Source: Winogradskyella arenosi
GTDB taxonomy: Bacteria > Bacteroidota > Bacteroidia > Flavobacteriales > Flavobacteriaceae
Direction: 5' to 3'
NCBI RefSeq assembly: GCF_003337305.1
Contig: NZ_QPJO01000001.1
Coordinates: 310,001-374,000, forward strand
Length of the DNA: 64,000 nucleotides
Shown one piece after another: positions 25,204 to 35,460 of this stretch. Each line of letters begins with the position of its first letter. Position 1 is the stretch's first letter. The notes under the pieces were generated by a model. The model had not been told where the DNA came from, did not search any database, and saw only the letters and a program-made list of their open reading frames with translations. The translations under genes were made by a program, and so were the position numbers.

Positions 25204-27851
25204 TTCTATTTATTTTATTACTTTTTAATGGTCTCATTTATTCCCAAACAATTATTTCGGGATTTGTTAAAGAAAAAAATGGAAATTCAATTCCTTCTGC
25301 AAGTATTATTCTAAAAGACTCTCTTAGCTCTTCAACTATTGGATATACATTTTTAGATCAAAATGGAAACTATAAATTAACCACTAATCAATACGGTCAT
25401 TTTAAGCTTTCGTTTTCCTCCCTTGGCTATAAAACCAAAATCATTTCCATTACTATTTTAAAAAATCAAAGCTATCCTAACTTAGATATCGTTTTAGAAG
25501 AGCAACCCATAGATTTAAAAGAAGTAATTATCCGTGCAGAAAAACCTATTTCTATCCTTAAAGACACCATCCTTTTTAAAACTAGATTCTTTACTAATGG
25601 CACAGAACAAACGGTAGAAGACTTATTAAAAAAAATTCCAGGATTAAATGTAGATAGTAACGGCACAATTAAAGTAGGCAATCAAGAAATTGAGAAACTT
25701 ATGATTGACGGAGACGATCTTTTTGAGAAAGGCTATAAAATATTATCAAAAAATATGCCTGCCTATCCTATAGAAGAGATTGAGGTATTAAAACGCTACT
25801 CAAACAATCGGTTACTAAAAGACATTGAAGAAAGCAATAAAGTAGCTTTAAATTTGAAGCTAAAAGAAGATGCTAAACGTATTTGGTTCGGTAATACAGA
25901 ACTAGGTATTGGTAATGATAGCTTTTACCAACTAAAAGGTAACCTTATGAATTTTGGTAAAAAAAACAAATACTATTTTTTAGCCAATGGCAATAGTATT
26001 GGTTATGATGCTACAGGAGATATTCAAAACCTTATTAGACCTTTTCGTTCTAATGAACCAGCAAGTATCGGAGACGACCAACAGGTTAGTAATTTATTAA
26101 ATTTATCTACGAGTAACCTAAATTTTAAACGTAAAAGAACCAATTTTAATAACGCAGAACTGGTTTCATTAAATGCTATATTTAATCCCACTGAAAAATT
26201 AAAAATAAAAACATTAGGCTTTTTTAATTGGGATGAAACTGATTTTTTTAGAAACAAAGTAAATGTTGTCAATGTAGACAATACTAATTTTACCAATACT
26301 GAAGACTACAATTTTAGAAACAAAAAAAGAATTGCTTTTGGTAAACTAGATGTAACCTACAACATCTCTAAAACCAAAATGTTAGAAGCGACCACAAAAT
26401 TTAATAGTGGTAATTTTAATGATGGATCCAATTTAACATTTAATGGGAATTCTACCCTTGAGAATTTAAAGCATCAAAACACGTTATTTGACCAAAAAAT
26501 CAATTACACTAATAAGTTTAAAGATAAAAAAGTATTTCTACTAACGGGCCGTTTTATCAATGAAGAAGCACCACAGAATTATAGCATCAATCAGTTTTTT
26601 TATCAAGATTTATTTCCAGATGCTACCAATGCAAACCATGTAAAACAACAAAGTAACAACCAAATGCAATTTGCAGGTGTAAGCGCACATTTATTAGATA
26701 GAAAACCTAATGGTAATTTACTAGAACTTCAATTTGGTAATGAATTTAGAAAAGATAAATTAAATACTGAGTTTTCAATCTTAGAAAATGAAACTACTTT
26801 AGAACAACCCATAAATTACCAAAACAATACCACCTATACTGTTAATGATTTGTATATAAAAAGCAAATACCGTTATAAAATAGGCGGTTTTGGGCTCACA
26901 GGAAAATTAAACATACATCAGCTTTTTAATCAATTAAAATTCAGCAATAGCTCAGAGAGCCAAAACCCTTTCTTTATTAACCCAAGCATAGGACTGGATT
27001 GGAAAATAAATAATAAAAATAAAATTACTTCATCGTATTCTTATAATACCACTAATGCAAAAATTTTAGATGTATATAACAACTTTGTGCTTACCGGTTT
27101 TAGATCGTTTTCTACTGGCACTAGTAGTTTTAATCAATTAGATGCCTCTAGCATCTCGTTTAATTATCAATTGGGTAATTGGAGCGATCGCTTTTTTGCT
27201 AATACATTTATTTTGTACAGTAAAAATCACGATTTCTTTTCTACCAATACAGATATTGAACAAAATTTCACTCAATCTCGACAAATATTAATTAAAGACA
27301 GAGCATTTATAACAATAAACTCTAAACTCGATTATTATTTTAAGTTTATATCTTCTAATTTAAAACTAGATTTAGGCTACTCTAAAAGCGAATTTAAAAA
27401 CATTGTAAATAATTCAGACCTAAGAACCATAACCTCTAATAATTATAATTACGGCTTGGAGCTACGCTCTGGTTTTAAAGGTGTCTTCAACTACCATATA
27501 GGTACAAAATGGACAACAAACAAGATAGAAACTACAATTAATAACACTTATACTAACAATGAAAGCTTTTTAGACTTAACATTTGTTTTTAATGATAAAT
27601 TTGATGTACAGCTTCAATCTGAGCGTTATTATTTTGGAAATATACAAACAACGGATAACACGTATTATTTTTTAGATATTGATGCAAGATACCAACTCAT
27701 AAAAAGCAAACTGTCTCTGGGTTTAACCGGTAAAAACCTTTTTAATACTGAAACATACAGAACATTCTCAATAAGCGATATTGGCTCTTCTTCCACCGAG
27801 TATAGGTTACTACCAAGACATGTACTATTAAAAATAGAATATAGGTTCTAA
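25182..27851 (+). CDS. TonB-dependent receptor-like outer-membrane protein with carboxypeptidase-regulatory domain
   Basis: 889 residues. Signal peptide (ELILFILLLFNGLIYSQ), carboxypeptidase-regulatory-like beta domain (~22-110: ISGFVKEKNGNSIPSASIIL), plug domain (~125-230: VEDLLKKIPGLNVDSNG, KLMIDGDDLF), then a long beta-barrel to the C-terminal aromatic (KIEYRF). It resembles the outer-membrane receptor partners of GLPGLI proteins. Substrate unknown. It follows the GLPGLI gene by overlap and ends three bases before the convergent AraC gene. Confidence 0.88.
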   Translation: MGRGKELILFILLLFNGLIYSQTIISGFVKEKNGNSIPSASIILKDSLSSSTIGYTFLDQNGNYKLTTNQYGHFKLSFSSLGYKTKIISITILKNQSYPNLDIVLEEQPIDLKEVIIRAEKPISILKDTILFKTRFFTNGTEQTVEDLLKKIPGLNVDSNGTIKVGNQEIEKLMIDGDDLFEKGYKILSKNMPAYPIEEIEVLKRYSNNRLLKDIEESNKVALNLKLKEDAKRIWFGNTELGIGNDSFYQLKGNLMNFGKKNKYYFLANGNSIGYDATGDIQNLIRPFRSNEPASIGDDQQVSNLLNLSTSNLNFKRKRTNFNNAELVSLNAIFNPTEKLKIKTLGFFNWDETDFFRNKVNVVNVDNTNFTNTEDYNFRNKKRIAFGKLDVTYNISKTKMLEATTKFNSGNFNDGSNLTFNGNSTLENLKHQNTLFDQKINYTNKFKDKKVFLLTGRFINEEAPQNYSINQFFYQDLFPDATNANHVKQQSNNQMQFAGVSAHLLDRKPNGNLLELQFGNEFRKDKLNTEFSILENETTLEQPINYQNNTTYTVNDLYIKSKYRYKIGGFGLTGKLNIHQLFNQLKFSNSSESQNPFFINPSIGLDWKINNKNKITSSYSYNTTNAKILDVYNNFVLTGFRSFSTGTSSFNQLDASSISFNYQLGNWSDRFFANTFILYSKNHDFFSTNTDIEQNFTQSRQILIKDRAFITINSKLDYYFKFISSNLKLDLGYSKSEFKNIVNNSDLRTITSNNYNYGLELRSGFKGVFNYHIGTKWTTNKIETTINNTYTNNESFLDLTFVFNDKFDVQLQSERYYFGNIQTTDNTYYFLDIDARYQLIKSKLSLGLTGKNLFNTETYRTFSISDIGSSSTEYRLLPRHVLLKIEYRF

Positions 27852-27854
27852 AAC

Positions 27855-28754
27855 CTAACTAGAAGCCGTAATATACTTCTTAGGCGTAGTCCCAAATTTC
27901 TTTTTAAAAGCAGCTATAAAATGGCTTCCGGTACTGTAACCCACCCGTAATCCCACTTCGTTAACATTATAATCGCCAGATTCTAAAAGCTTACGTGCTA
28001 CTTCCATTTTATAATCAAATAGAAAACTAAAAACCGAATCGCCATAAATCTGCTTAAAGCCTTCTTTTAACTTTTTAAGACTTAAATCAATCTCATCGGC
28101 GAGCTCTTGTAGGGTTGGTGGCTCTGCCATATTAGCAATAATAATATCTTTTGCTTTTTTTAGTTTCGCCACATTAACCTCATCCACCAAAAACGGACAT
28201 TGTTCAATATCGGCATCTTCACTTCTATTAAAAAACAAACTTAACAACTCATAGGCTTTGCCCTTAAAATAGAGGGGCTTAATAGAATTGTTAAGATTAA
28301 AACTAATCAACTGATTAAGCACCACCGCCATGGAAGGCGAAATCTTACCATCCTTATAATACTTTTTATCCTTATTGTCATCCATTAAAAAGGTGACATA
28401 ATTGGTGTCTTCAGAAAACAATCCGTGAAATTTCTTAATAGAAATCACAATGGACACCAACCAAGAATGCGGTTGCAACTCTAAATGAATAGGCAAATCG
28501 CGCTCCGGATTATAAAGCAGCAAGGAAGTCTCTTCATTAATATTTAAAGTATATCGCCCTTCATTAAAGACAAAAGCAGCCATCCCCTTGGTACAAAAAT
28601 GAAATTGAATATAACGACTATCTATCTTGCGTTCAAGAATTTCTACGGTATCATGCTCATTTTTATGGGCTAAAATGAAAAATCCTTCCTCTAAAAAGGT
28701 TTCATCAAAAGTACCTTTAGCGTTACTTTCTGAATTTGCATTTTCTAAATTCAT
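27855..28754 (-). CDS. AraC family regulator, divergent from hemA
   Basis: 299 residues from ATG 28754; the frame also allows TTG 28784. N-terminal ~190 residues: beta-rich sensor of unknown ligand. C-terminal ~100 residues: AraC double helix-turn-helix (LQELADEIDLSLKKLKEGFK, VNEVGLRVGYSTGSHFIAAFKKKFG). It is divergent from hemA with a 209-base intergenic region, so it may control the heme cluster, itself, or the GLPGLI/receptor pair (inference). A -7 element TACTTTTG (minus, 28811-28818) precedes it. A truncated copy of its 3' part lies at 23305. Confidence 0.88.
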   Translation of the reverse strand: MNLENANSESNAKGTFDETFLEEGFFILAHKNEHDTVEILERKIDSRYIQFHFCTKGMAAFVFNEGRYTLNINEETSLLLYNPERDLPIHLELQPHSWLVSIVISIKKFHGLFSEDTNYVTFLMDDNKDKKYYKDGKISPSMAVVLNQLISFNLNNSIKPLYFKGKAYELLSLFFNRSEDADIEQCPFLVDEVNVAKLKKAKDIIIANMAEPPTLQELADEIDLSLKKLKEGFKQIYGDSVFSFLFDYKMEVARKLLESGDYNVNEVGLRVGYSTGSHFIAAFKKKFGTTPKKYITASS

Positions 28755-28810
28755 TTCCGTATTATTTAGATTAGTTCTAAACAAAAGGCTTAAAACCTCT
28801 TTATTTTAAA

Positions 28811-28818
28811 CAAAAGTA
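28811..28818 (-). promoter_or_regulatory. -7 promoter element of the AraC gene divergent from hemA
   Basis: CAAAAGTA on the plus strand is TACTTTTG on the minus strand (TAnnTTTG). A CAAC (GTTG) lies 27 bases further out, longer than the usual 17-23. Confidence 0.4.
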
Positions 28819-28888
28819 TGATTTTTATCATGTTTTCGTTAAAAACAACGCTAAAAAACCCGAAACGACACTTAAAGTTCTTCTAGCG

Positions 28889-28920
28889 TTGTTTTTTTAA
28901 AAATATCGAAATTACATTTG
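28889..28920 (+). promoter_or_regulatory. hemA promoter
   Basis: TTG (28889-28891) - 21 bases - TACATTTG (28913-28920): both elements and spacing fit the Flavobacteriaceae consensus. The predicted leader before ATG 28964 is about 37 bases. Confidence 0.65.
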
Positions 28921-28963
28921 CGCCGTTACTTTCCGAAGTCAGGTAAACGAGCGAACGTCACAC

Positions 28964-30211
28964 ATGCATAACAAAAGCAAATATTTTTACGCTATAGGTC
29001 TCAGCTATAAAAAAGCTGATGCGGAAGTGCGTGGTCATTTTAGCCTCAGCGATACCGCTAAGGAGAACATATTAGTGCAAGCCAAAGAAAACGGTATTGA
29101 AAGCCTATTGGTTATTTCTACATGTAATCGTACAGAAATGTATGGCTTTGCAGAACATCCTTACCAACTCATTCAACTCTTATGTGATAACACAAAAGGG
29201 ACTGTTGAAGAGTTTCAAGAGGTGGCCTACGTACACAAAAACAAAGACGCTATTAACCACATGTTTCGTGTTGGTTCTGGTTTAGACAGCCAAATTTTAG
29301 GCGATTTTGAAATTATCTTTCAACTTAAAGCAGGCGCAAGAGCCTCTAAAAAACACCAACTTTTAAATTCCTTTACAGAACGTTTAGTGAATTCGGTAAT
29401 TAGAGCGAGCAAACGTATTAAGAACGAAACGCAGTTATCCTCTGGTGCAACCTCGGTGTCTTTTGCTTCGGTGCAGTACATTATGAATAATGTAGAACAA
29501 ATTTCTAAAAAGAATATTCTACTCTTCGGTACAGGAAAAATAGGGCGTAATACTTGTGAAAATTTAGTAAAACATACTAAAAACCCACACATTACCCTAA
29601 TTAATAGAACAAAAGATAAAGCCGAAGAAGTTGCCGGAAAATTTAATCTTATTGTTAAAGATTACGATAACTTAGCTGAAGAATTAAACGCTTCAGACAT
29701 TGCAATTGTTGCTACAGGCGCGCATAGCCCTACCGTGTATAAAGATTTAATTTCTACTAAAAAGCCATTACTCGTTCTCGATTTATCGATTCCTAAAAAC
29801 GTTAATGAAGACATTAGAGAACTCGATAATATTACGCTAGTCCATTTAGATGATTTAGCAAAAATTACGGACGATACTTTAGAGAAGCGTAAAACGTTTA
29901 TTCCTGAAGCGGAAGCTATTATACTAGAAATTACAGCCGCATTTAATGCTTGGTTAGACACCTTAAAATTTGTCCCAACCATTCAGGCTATAAAACATAA
30001 GTTGACCCATTTTAAGAATACGGAGCTCAACAACCAGCGTAAAAAATTAACGGACTTCAATGAAGACCAAGCCGAATTGATCAGTAATAACATTATTCAA
30101 AAAATTACCAATCAATTTGCGCACCACCTTAGAGAAGACAGTGACTCTTCTGATGAAAGCATAGAGCTCATCAAAAAAATATTCCAGTTAGAAACTACAG
30201 ATAATGTCTAA
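28964..30211 (+). CDS. hemA: Glutamyl-tRNA reductase
   Basis: 415 residues. First committed enzyme of the C5 heme pathway: glutamyl-tRNA(Glu) plus NADPH to glutamate-1-semialdehyde. The nucleophile Cys54 lies in STCNRTEMY, and the NADP-binding region is LLFGTGKIGRNTCENL (~178-193). C-terminal dimerisation helices are present, so the length is standard. It leads the heme cluster from its own promoter and overlaps hemC-hemD by 8 bases. An N-terminal KSKYF-type stretch could host the regulated-proteolysis determinant known in some HemA proteins, but that is not shown. Confidence 0.96.
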   Translation: MHNKSKYFYAIGLSYKKADAEVRGHFSLSDTAKENILVQAKENGIESLLVISTCNRTEMYGFAEHPYQLIQLLCDNTKGTVEEFQEVAYVHKNKDAINHMFRVGSGLDSQILGDFEIIFQLKAGARASKKHQLLNSFTERLVNSVIRASKRIKNETQLSSGATSVSFASVQYIMNNVEQISKKNILLFGTGKIGRNTCENLVKHTKNPHITLINRTKDKAEEVAGKFNLIVKDYDNLAEELNASDIAIVATGAHSPTVYKDLISTKKPLLVLDLSIPKNVNEDIRELDNITLVHLDDLAKITDDTLEKRKTFIPEAEAIILEITAAFNAWLDTLKFVPTIQAIKHKLTHFKNTELNNQRKKLTDFNEDQAELISNNIIQKITNQFAHHLREDSDSSDESIELIKKIFQLETTDNV

Positions 30212-31784
30212 AATTATTCGCATTGGCACACGCGACAGCCAGCTCGCTATGTGGCAAGCAAAAACCGTTCAATCACAACTTGAAAGATTAGGCCATAAAA
30301 CCGTTCTTGTCCCTATAAAATCTACAGGAGATTTAGTTCTCGATAAACCCTTATACGAAATGGGGATTACCGGTGTTTTTACTAAAACTCTAGATGTTGC
30401 TATGCTTAACGGCAGTATTGACATCGCGGTTCATTCTCTAAAAGATGTGCCAACGATTTTACCAAAAGGCATTGTACAAGCCGCAGTATTAAAACGCGGT
30501 AATGTGAATGACACTTTAGTTTTTAAACACAACGAAGAATTTTTATCTGCAAGAGAGGCAATTGTGGCTACCGGAAGTTTAAGACGCCGTGCCCAATGGC
30601 TTAACCGCTACCCTACCCACACTATTGTTGGCTTACGCGGTAATGTTAACTCACGCTTAGAAAAATTAGAGCAAAACGAAGATTGGGATGCTGCTATTTT
30701 TGCTGGCGCGGGCTTAGGACGTTTAAATTTAACACCTGAAAATTCCATTAACCTACATTGGATGATTCCTGCTCCTGCTCAAGGGGCGGTTATGGTTACA
30801 GCCCTAGAAGCTGATGAAGAAACCTGTGCGATTTGTGCTGAAATTAATCACGAAGAAACCCAAATATGTACCACAATTGAGCGTGAATTTTTAAATCGTC
30901 TTGAAGGCGGTTGTACGGCTCCAATTGGTGCATTAGCCTATATTAAAGACGAAGAAGTCAACTTCAAAGCCATTCTTTTAAGTACTGATGGCTCTAAGAA
31001 AATTGAAGTGGCTAAAGTGGAGCCTTTAGGAAAACACGAAGAATTAGCTGAATTCTGTGCTGATTATATCATTGGTAAAGGCGGCAAGGTTTTAATTGAC
31101 GAGCTTACACAAGGTGATAAAATCACCAATATCTACTCTACAAAAAAATTAACCAACGATCAAGTTGCTAATTTCCATGAGGCGGTTGTACCTCAGAGTA
31201 GCGATGCTATAAAGATTAATCCTAACCGATTATCTAAAAGCATCATTCGTAACGAAATAGAAAATGTAATTATTACCAGTCAGAATGCTGTAGAAGCCTT
31301 ATTAACTAATTTCTCAGCTACTGAATTACAATTCAAAAATATTTATTGCGTAGGCCGTAAAACCAAACGTATGGTTGAAAAACGTATTGGTAAAGTAAAA
31401 CACTACGAACAATATGCTAAAGATTTAGCCAATTACTTGGTAGAATATATTGAGGGTACTGAAGTTACCTATTTCTGTAGTAATCTAAGATTAGATACAC
31501 TTCCAGATCTTTTAACTGAACATAACATCAAGGTTAATGAAGTGGAAGCTTACCAAACCAAGTTTGATGCTGAAAAAATAGAGGCGGATTTAGATGGCGT
31601 TATGTTTTACAGCCCTTCTACAGTGCAAAGTTTCTTAAAGCAAAACAAAGCCAAAGGGATTGCCTTTTGTATCGGGGAAACAACCGCTAAGGAAGCCCGT
31701 AAGTATTATAAAGATGTACGTGTTGCCAAAGTGCCTTTAGTAGAAAGTGTTGTTGCTTTGGTAAACGCCTATTACAGCGCCTAG
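30204..31784 (+). CDS. hemC-hemD: Hydroxymethylbilane synthase / uroporphyrinogen-III synthase fusion
   Basis: 526 residues. Residues 1-~305 are HemC, with catalytic Asp81 (KDVPT) and cofactor-binding Cys237 (EGGCTAPIG). Residues ~315-526 are a HemD domain (VIITSQNAVEALL, FKNIYCVGRKTKRM, VMFYSPSTVQSFL, FCIGETTAKEA). The fused enzyme would polymerise four porphobilinogens and cyclise the product to uroporphyrinogen III without releasing unstable hydroxymethylbilane. Such fusions occur elsewhere in the phylum. The start overlaps the hemA end by 8 bases, so the two are translationally coupled. Confidence 0.94.
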   Translation: MSKIIRIGTRDSQLAMWQAKTVQSQLERLGHKTVLVPIKSTGDLVLDKPLYEMGITGVFTKTLDVAMLNGSIDIAVHSLKDVPTILPKGIVQAAVLKRGNVNDTLVFKHNEEFLSAREAIVATGSLRRRAQWLNRYPTHTIVGLRGNVNSRLEKLEQNEDWDAAIFAGAGLGRLNLTPENSINLHWMIPAPAQGAVMVTALEADEETCAICAEINHEETQICTTIEREFLNRLEGGCTAPIGALAYIKDEEVNFKAILLSTDGSKKIEVAKVEPLGKHEELAEFCADYIIGKGGKVLIDELTQGDKITNIYSTKKLTNDQVANFHEAVVPQSSDAIKINPNRLSKSIIRNEIENVIITSQNAVEALLTNFSATELQFKNIYCVGRKTKRMVEKRIGKVKHYEQYAKDLANYLVEYIEGTEVTYFCSNLRLDTLPDLLTEHNIKVNEVEAYQTKFDAEKIEADLDGVMFYSPSTVQSFLKQNKAKGIAFCIGETTAKEARKYYKDVRVAKVPLVESVVALVNAYYSA

Positions 31785-31839
31785 TATTCCACACCCCTTT
31801 TTAATTTAAAGGGGCTTAAAACAAACCATTGGGATTTAA

Positions 31840-33591
31840 ATGTCAAAGCTAGAAAGACAATCCGTGCTCAACTACATTTATCGGTTTTTCGATATTATTG
31901 TATTGTTCTTTATTGTCTTCGATTTAGGTTTTGACCATACCGATAACTTTACAACACCGCATGTCTTCGGCTTAATTGTACTCTCCGTATTATTAATCGT
32001 TTTTAATGCGGTTAAGCTTTCGGTTTACAAGTACAAAAAAAACCAAAGAGTAGCCCTAGTAAACATTGTTATCCTCTCGCTGCTACTCCTAGCCTCTACT
32101 TTTGTGGGGCTTACCCACTTCCATAACGATTACCATTTTGTATTTCAAAAAATAAAACCGATTTTAGAATCCGGACTCGTTCTCTACTTTCTCCTACGGC
32201 TTCTAGTTTTTGTACGCTACATCTATGAGGTCTATTTTAATCCTGCCATTGTATTTGTAGGAAGCTTTTTTATCCTGGCCATTTTAGGGGCATTTTTATT
32301 AATGCTTCCCAGTGCCACAAGCCACGGCATAAGCTTTACAAACGCCTTATTTACCGCTACAAGTTCGGTTTGCGTTACCGGCTTAGCCGTCTTGGACACT
32401 AGTAAAGATTTTACCATTATAGGGCAATCCATTATTCTTGTTTTAATACAATTAGGCGGATTGGGTATTCTTACCTTCACCTCGTTTTTTGCCTTTTTCT
32501 TTAGAGGAAGTTCTTCTTTTAAAGAAGGCCTTAATACCCGCGATTTTATCGCACAAGATGGATTAAAAGATGTGTTTCGTGCCGCCTTAAATGTTGTGAT
32601 TTTCACCATCTCCTTAGAGCTTATCGGTGCCGTCATTATTTATTCTACCATAATAGAAAATAGTATTATTAAGGATAAAATTTTCTTTTCTATTTTTCAC
32701 TCTATCTCTGCCTTTTGTAACGCTGGGTTTTCAATATTACCCTCCGGATTGTTTGAAGAAAGCATTCGTTTTAATTATAGTTTTCAATGGATTATAATGC
32801 TCCTCATTATCTTTGGCGGACTTGGGCATAATATTATTTTTAACTACTATAAGAAAATAAAAATTTTCCTCTTAGAATTGTTGAATCCTGAAGGTGTTCA
32901 CAAACGTGTAAGTATCATCACACTGAACACCAAAATTGTCATCGTTACCACCATAATTTTATTGCTTGCCGGTTGGCTAGTTTTCTTTATTTCAGAATAC
33001 AACAACACCATGTTAGAGCACACCACACTTATAGGCAAGCTTACTAACGCGGCCTTTAATTCGGTAAGCCCTAGAACCGCAGGGTTCAATGTTATTGACT
33101 ATAGCCAAATGACTGTTCCGTCCTTGTTATTTGTTATTTTTTTAATGTGGATTGGAGCCTCACCCGCCTCTACCGGTGGTGGTATAAAAACAAGTACCTT
33201 TGCATTAGCAACGTTAAATATTTTTTCCATAGCTAGAGGAAAAACACGGATAGAGATTTTCGGTAAACGGATCTCCTCACAATCAACCTCTAGAGCCTTT
33301 GCTATTTTAAGTATTTCACTCATAGTTATAGGTATTGCAATCATGGCTTTATTAGTTTTTGAACCGAAAAACACCCCGATATTAAATGTTGTTTTTGAGT
33401 GTTTTTCGGCTTATAGCACAGTGGGATTAAGTTTAAATTTTACACCAACACTCACAGAAGCGAGTAAATATGTTATTATTATCATCATGTTTATTGGCCG
33501 TATAGGAATGCTCAACTTAATGATTGGTTTATTAAAACAAATCAACCATCAGTTTTACGAGTACCCTAAAGAGAATATTTTAATTAACTAA
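31840..33591 (+). CDS. TrkH/KtrB family potassium uptake channel subunit
   Basis: 583 residues. After ~110 N-terminal residues with extra membrane helices come the MPM repeats of the TrkH/KtrB superfamily, with selectivity-filter-like segments (ATSSVCVTGLA, AFCNAGFSILP, SPRTAGFNVID, AYSTVGLSLN). It forms the K+-conducting pore at the inner membrane. It is 55 bases after hemC-hemD and 31 bases before its cytosolic gating partner. Its position inside the heme operon is notable; no functional link is known. Confidence 0.9.
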   Translation: MSKLERQSVLNYIYRFFDIIVLFFIVFDLGFDHTDNFTTPHVFGLIVLSVLLIVFNAVKLSVYKYKKNQRVALVNIVILSLLLLASTFVGLTHFHNDYHFVFQKIKPILESGLVLYFLLRLLVFVRYIYEVYFNPAIVFVGSFFILAILGAFLLMLPSATSHGISFTNALFTATSSVCVTGLAVLDTSKDFTIIGQSIILVLIQLGGLGILTFTSFFAFFFRGSSSFKEGLNTRDFIAQDGLKDVFRAALNVVIFTISLELIGAVIIYSTIIENSIIKDKIFFSIFHSISAFCNAGFSILPSGLFEESIRFNYSFQWIIMLLIIFGGLGHNIIFNYYKKIKIFLLELLNPEGVHKRVSIITLNTKIVIVTTIILLLAGWLVFFISEYNNTMLEHTTLIGKLTNAAFNSVSPRTAGFNVIDYSQMTVPSLLFVIFLMWIGASPASTGGGIKTSTFALATLNIFSIARGKTRIEIFGKRISSQSTSRAFAILSISLIVIGIAIMALLVFEPKNTPILNVVFECFSAYSTVGLSLNFTPTLTEASKYVIIIIMFIGRIGMLNLMIGLLKQINHQFYEYPKENILIN

Positions 33592-33622
33592 GGTCGTTTT
33601 ACAAGGCATAATTTTTATACAG

Positions 33623-34339
33623 ATGAAAGTAATCGTTATTGGACTCGGAAATTTTGGAAATGCATTGGCACTAAGTCTTACAGAAACAGGCAACGAAGTC
33701 ATTGCTATAGATCGAGACATGGAAAAAATTAACTTATTAAAGGATTTAGTGTCCCATACCATTTGCATGGACTCTACCAATGAGTTGGCCTACGATGCCG
33801 TTCCTTTAAATGATGCCGACAAAGTTGTGGTGGCTATTGGTGAAAACGAAGGCGCAGCCATTATTACCACCGCGATTATTAAGAAATTGAGCGATGTAAA
33901 AATTATTAGCCGTGCCATATCACCTATTCACGATACCGTTTTAGAAGCTATGGGCGTCAACAGTATCATTCACCCTGAACAAGATTCTGCAAGACGACTC
34001 ACACAGCAAATTAACTTTAAATCGACATTAGAAAACTATCAGTTAGATAATAATTTCACGATTTCTGAAGTAAAAGCTAAAAAGGATTTTTTCAATAAAT
34101 CTTTAAAAGAACTCGATACCACAAACAAATACAAACTCACACTAATTACTATTATACGAGAACGAGAAACGCATAATTTAATTGGTAAAAAACGAATAAT
34201 AAAAGAAAGTATAGGTCGTATAAATTCGGAAACCGTAGTTTTAGAACATGACACTTTAGTTGTTTACGGAAACAACAAAGACATAGAGAATTATTGTGCA
34301 GGACAAGAAGAATACGATTTAAGATATAAAAATATATAA
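33623..34339 (+). CDS. TrkA/KtrA family potassium uptake regulator (RCK)
   Basis: 238 residues. N-terminal NAD/ATP-binding RCK domain ([15 protein letters not shown] glycine motif, then [12 protein letters not shown]), followed by a smaller C-terminal RCK-C domain. It should form the octameric ring that gates the TrkH-like pore encoded just upstream. It ends one base before the hemE start, so it belongs to the same transcript. Confidence 0.9.
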   Translation: MKVIVIGLGNFGNALALSLTETGNEVIAIDRDMEKINLLKDLVSHTICMDSTNELAYDAVPLNDADKVVVAIGENEGAAIITTAIIKKLSDVKIISRAISPIHDTVLEAMGVNSIIHPEQDSARRLTQQINFKSTLENYQLDNNFTISEVKAKKDFFNKSLKELDTTNKYKLTLITIIRERETHNLIGKKRIIKESIGRINSETVVLEHDTLVVYGNNKDIENYCAGQEEYDLRYKNI

Positions 34340-34340
34340 T

Positions 34341-35372
34341 ATGATTAAGAACGATTTATTTTTAAGAGCATTAAAAGGTGAAACTGTAGAGCGTCCGCCC
34401 GTATGGATGATGCGCCAAGCAGGACGTTATTTACCTGAGTTTATGGAAATCAAAGCCAAATACGATTTCTTTACACGTTGCCAGACACCAGAATTAGCGA
34501 GTGAAATTACCGTACAACCAATTCGTCGTTACGGTATGGATGCTGCCATTTTGTTTTCAGATATCTTAGTCATTCCACAAGCCATGAATATTGAGGTTCA
34601 AATGAAACCTAATTTTGGGCCGTATTTACCAAATCCTATTCGTTCTCAAAAAGACGTCGATAATGTTATTGTTCCCGATGTAAAAGAAGCTTTAGACTAT
34701 GTTTATCAAGCTATAAAAGCCACTAAAGAAAAACTAAACGATGAGATTCCATTAATTGGTTTTGCGGGTTCACCATGGACCATTTTATGTTATTGTGTGC
34801 AAGGGCAAGGCTCTAAAAACTTTGATAAAGCCAAAGAGTTTTGTTTTACAAATCCTATTGCGGCACATGGCTTATTGCAAAAAATTACAGATACGACCAT
34901 TGCTTACTTAAAAGAAAAAGTAAAAGCAGGTTGTAATGCAGTGCAAGTTTTTGACTCTTGGGGTGGCATGTTATCGCCGGTAGATTATCAAGAATTCTCT
35001 TGGCAATATATCCAACAAATCATCGATGCTTTAAAAGACGACGCACCAGTAATCGCTTTTGGAAAAGGCTGTTGGTTTGCTTTAGATACTATGGCAAAAT
35101 CGGGCGCTTCTGCTTTAGGGGTTGATTGGACCTGCTCTGCAAGAAACGCGCGTTATTTAACTGGAGGCAACATCACCCTTCAAGGTAATTTTGACCCTAC
35201 GCGTTTATTTTCGCCACCTGCAGAAATCAAAAAGATGGTGACTCAGATGATTAACGACTTCGGAAAAGATAAGTATATCGTTAATCTTGGTCATGGTATT
35301 CTACCTAACATTCCGTTAGAAAACGCTAAAGCATTTATAGATGCTGTAAAAGAATACCAAAGCCCGTCATAA
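34341..35372 (+). CDS. hemE: Uroporphyrinogen decarboxylase
   Basis: 343 residues. It decarboxylates the four acetate side chains of uroporphyrinogen III to give coproporphyrinogen III. Both signatures are present: [16 protein letters not shown] near the N-terminus and [12 protein letters not shown] (~146-157). The active-site Asp lies in [10 protein letters not shown]. Full length and soluble. It follows trkA by one base. Confidence 0.96.
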   Translation: MIKNDLFLRALKGETVERPPVWMMRQAGRYLPEFMEIKAKYDFFTRCQTPELASEITVQPIRRYGMDAAILFSDILVIPQAMNIEVQMKPNFGPYLPNPIRSQKDVDNVIVPDVKEALDYVYQAIKATKEKLNDEIPLIGFAGSPWTILCYCVQGQGSKNFDKAKEFCFTNPIAAHGLLQKITDTTIAYLKEKVKAGCNAVQVFDSWGGMLSPVDYQEFSWQYIQQIIDALKDDAPVIAFGKGCWFALDTMAKSGASALGVDWTCSARNARYLTGGNITLQGNFDPTRLFSPPAEIKKMVTQMINDFGKDKYIVNLGHGILPNIPLENAKAFIDAVKEYQSPS

Positions 35373-35460
35373 GCGTTTTAAAAGCAATGAACGGCTTAGC
35401 CAAAACCAGATAATAAGTGAATAAGCATTTCCATTAACCGGAATCACCTTATAAATTATT

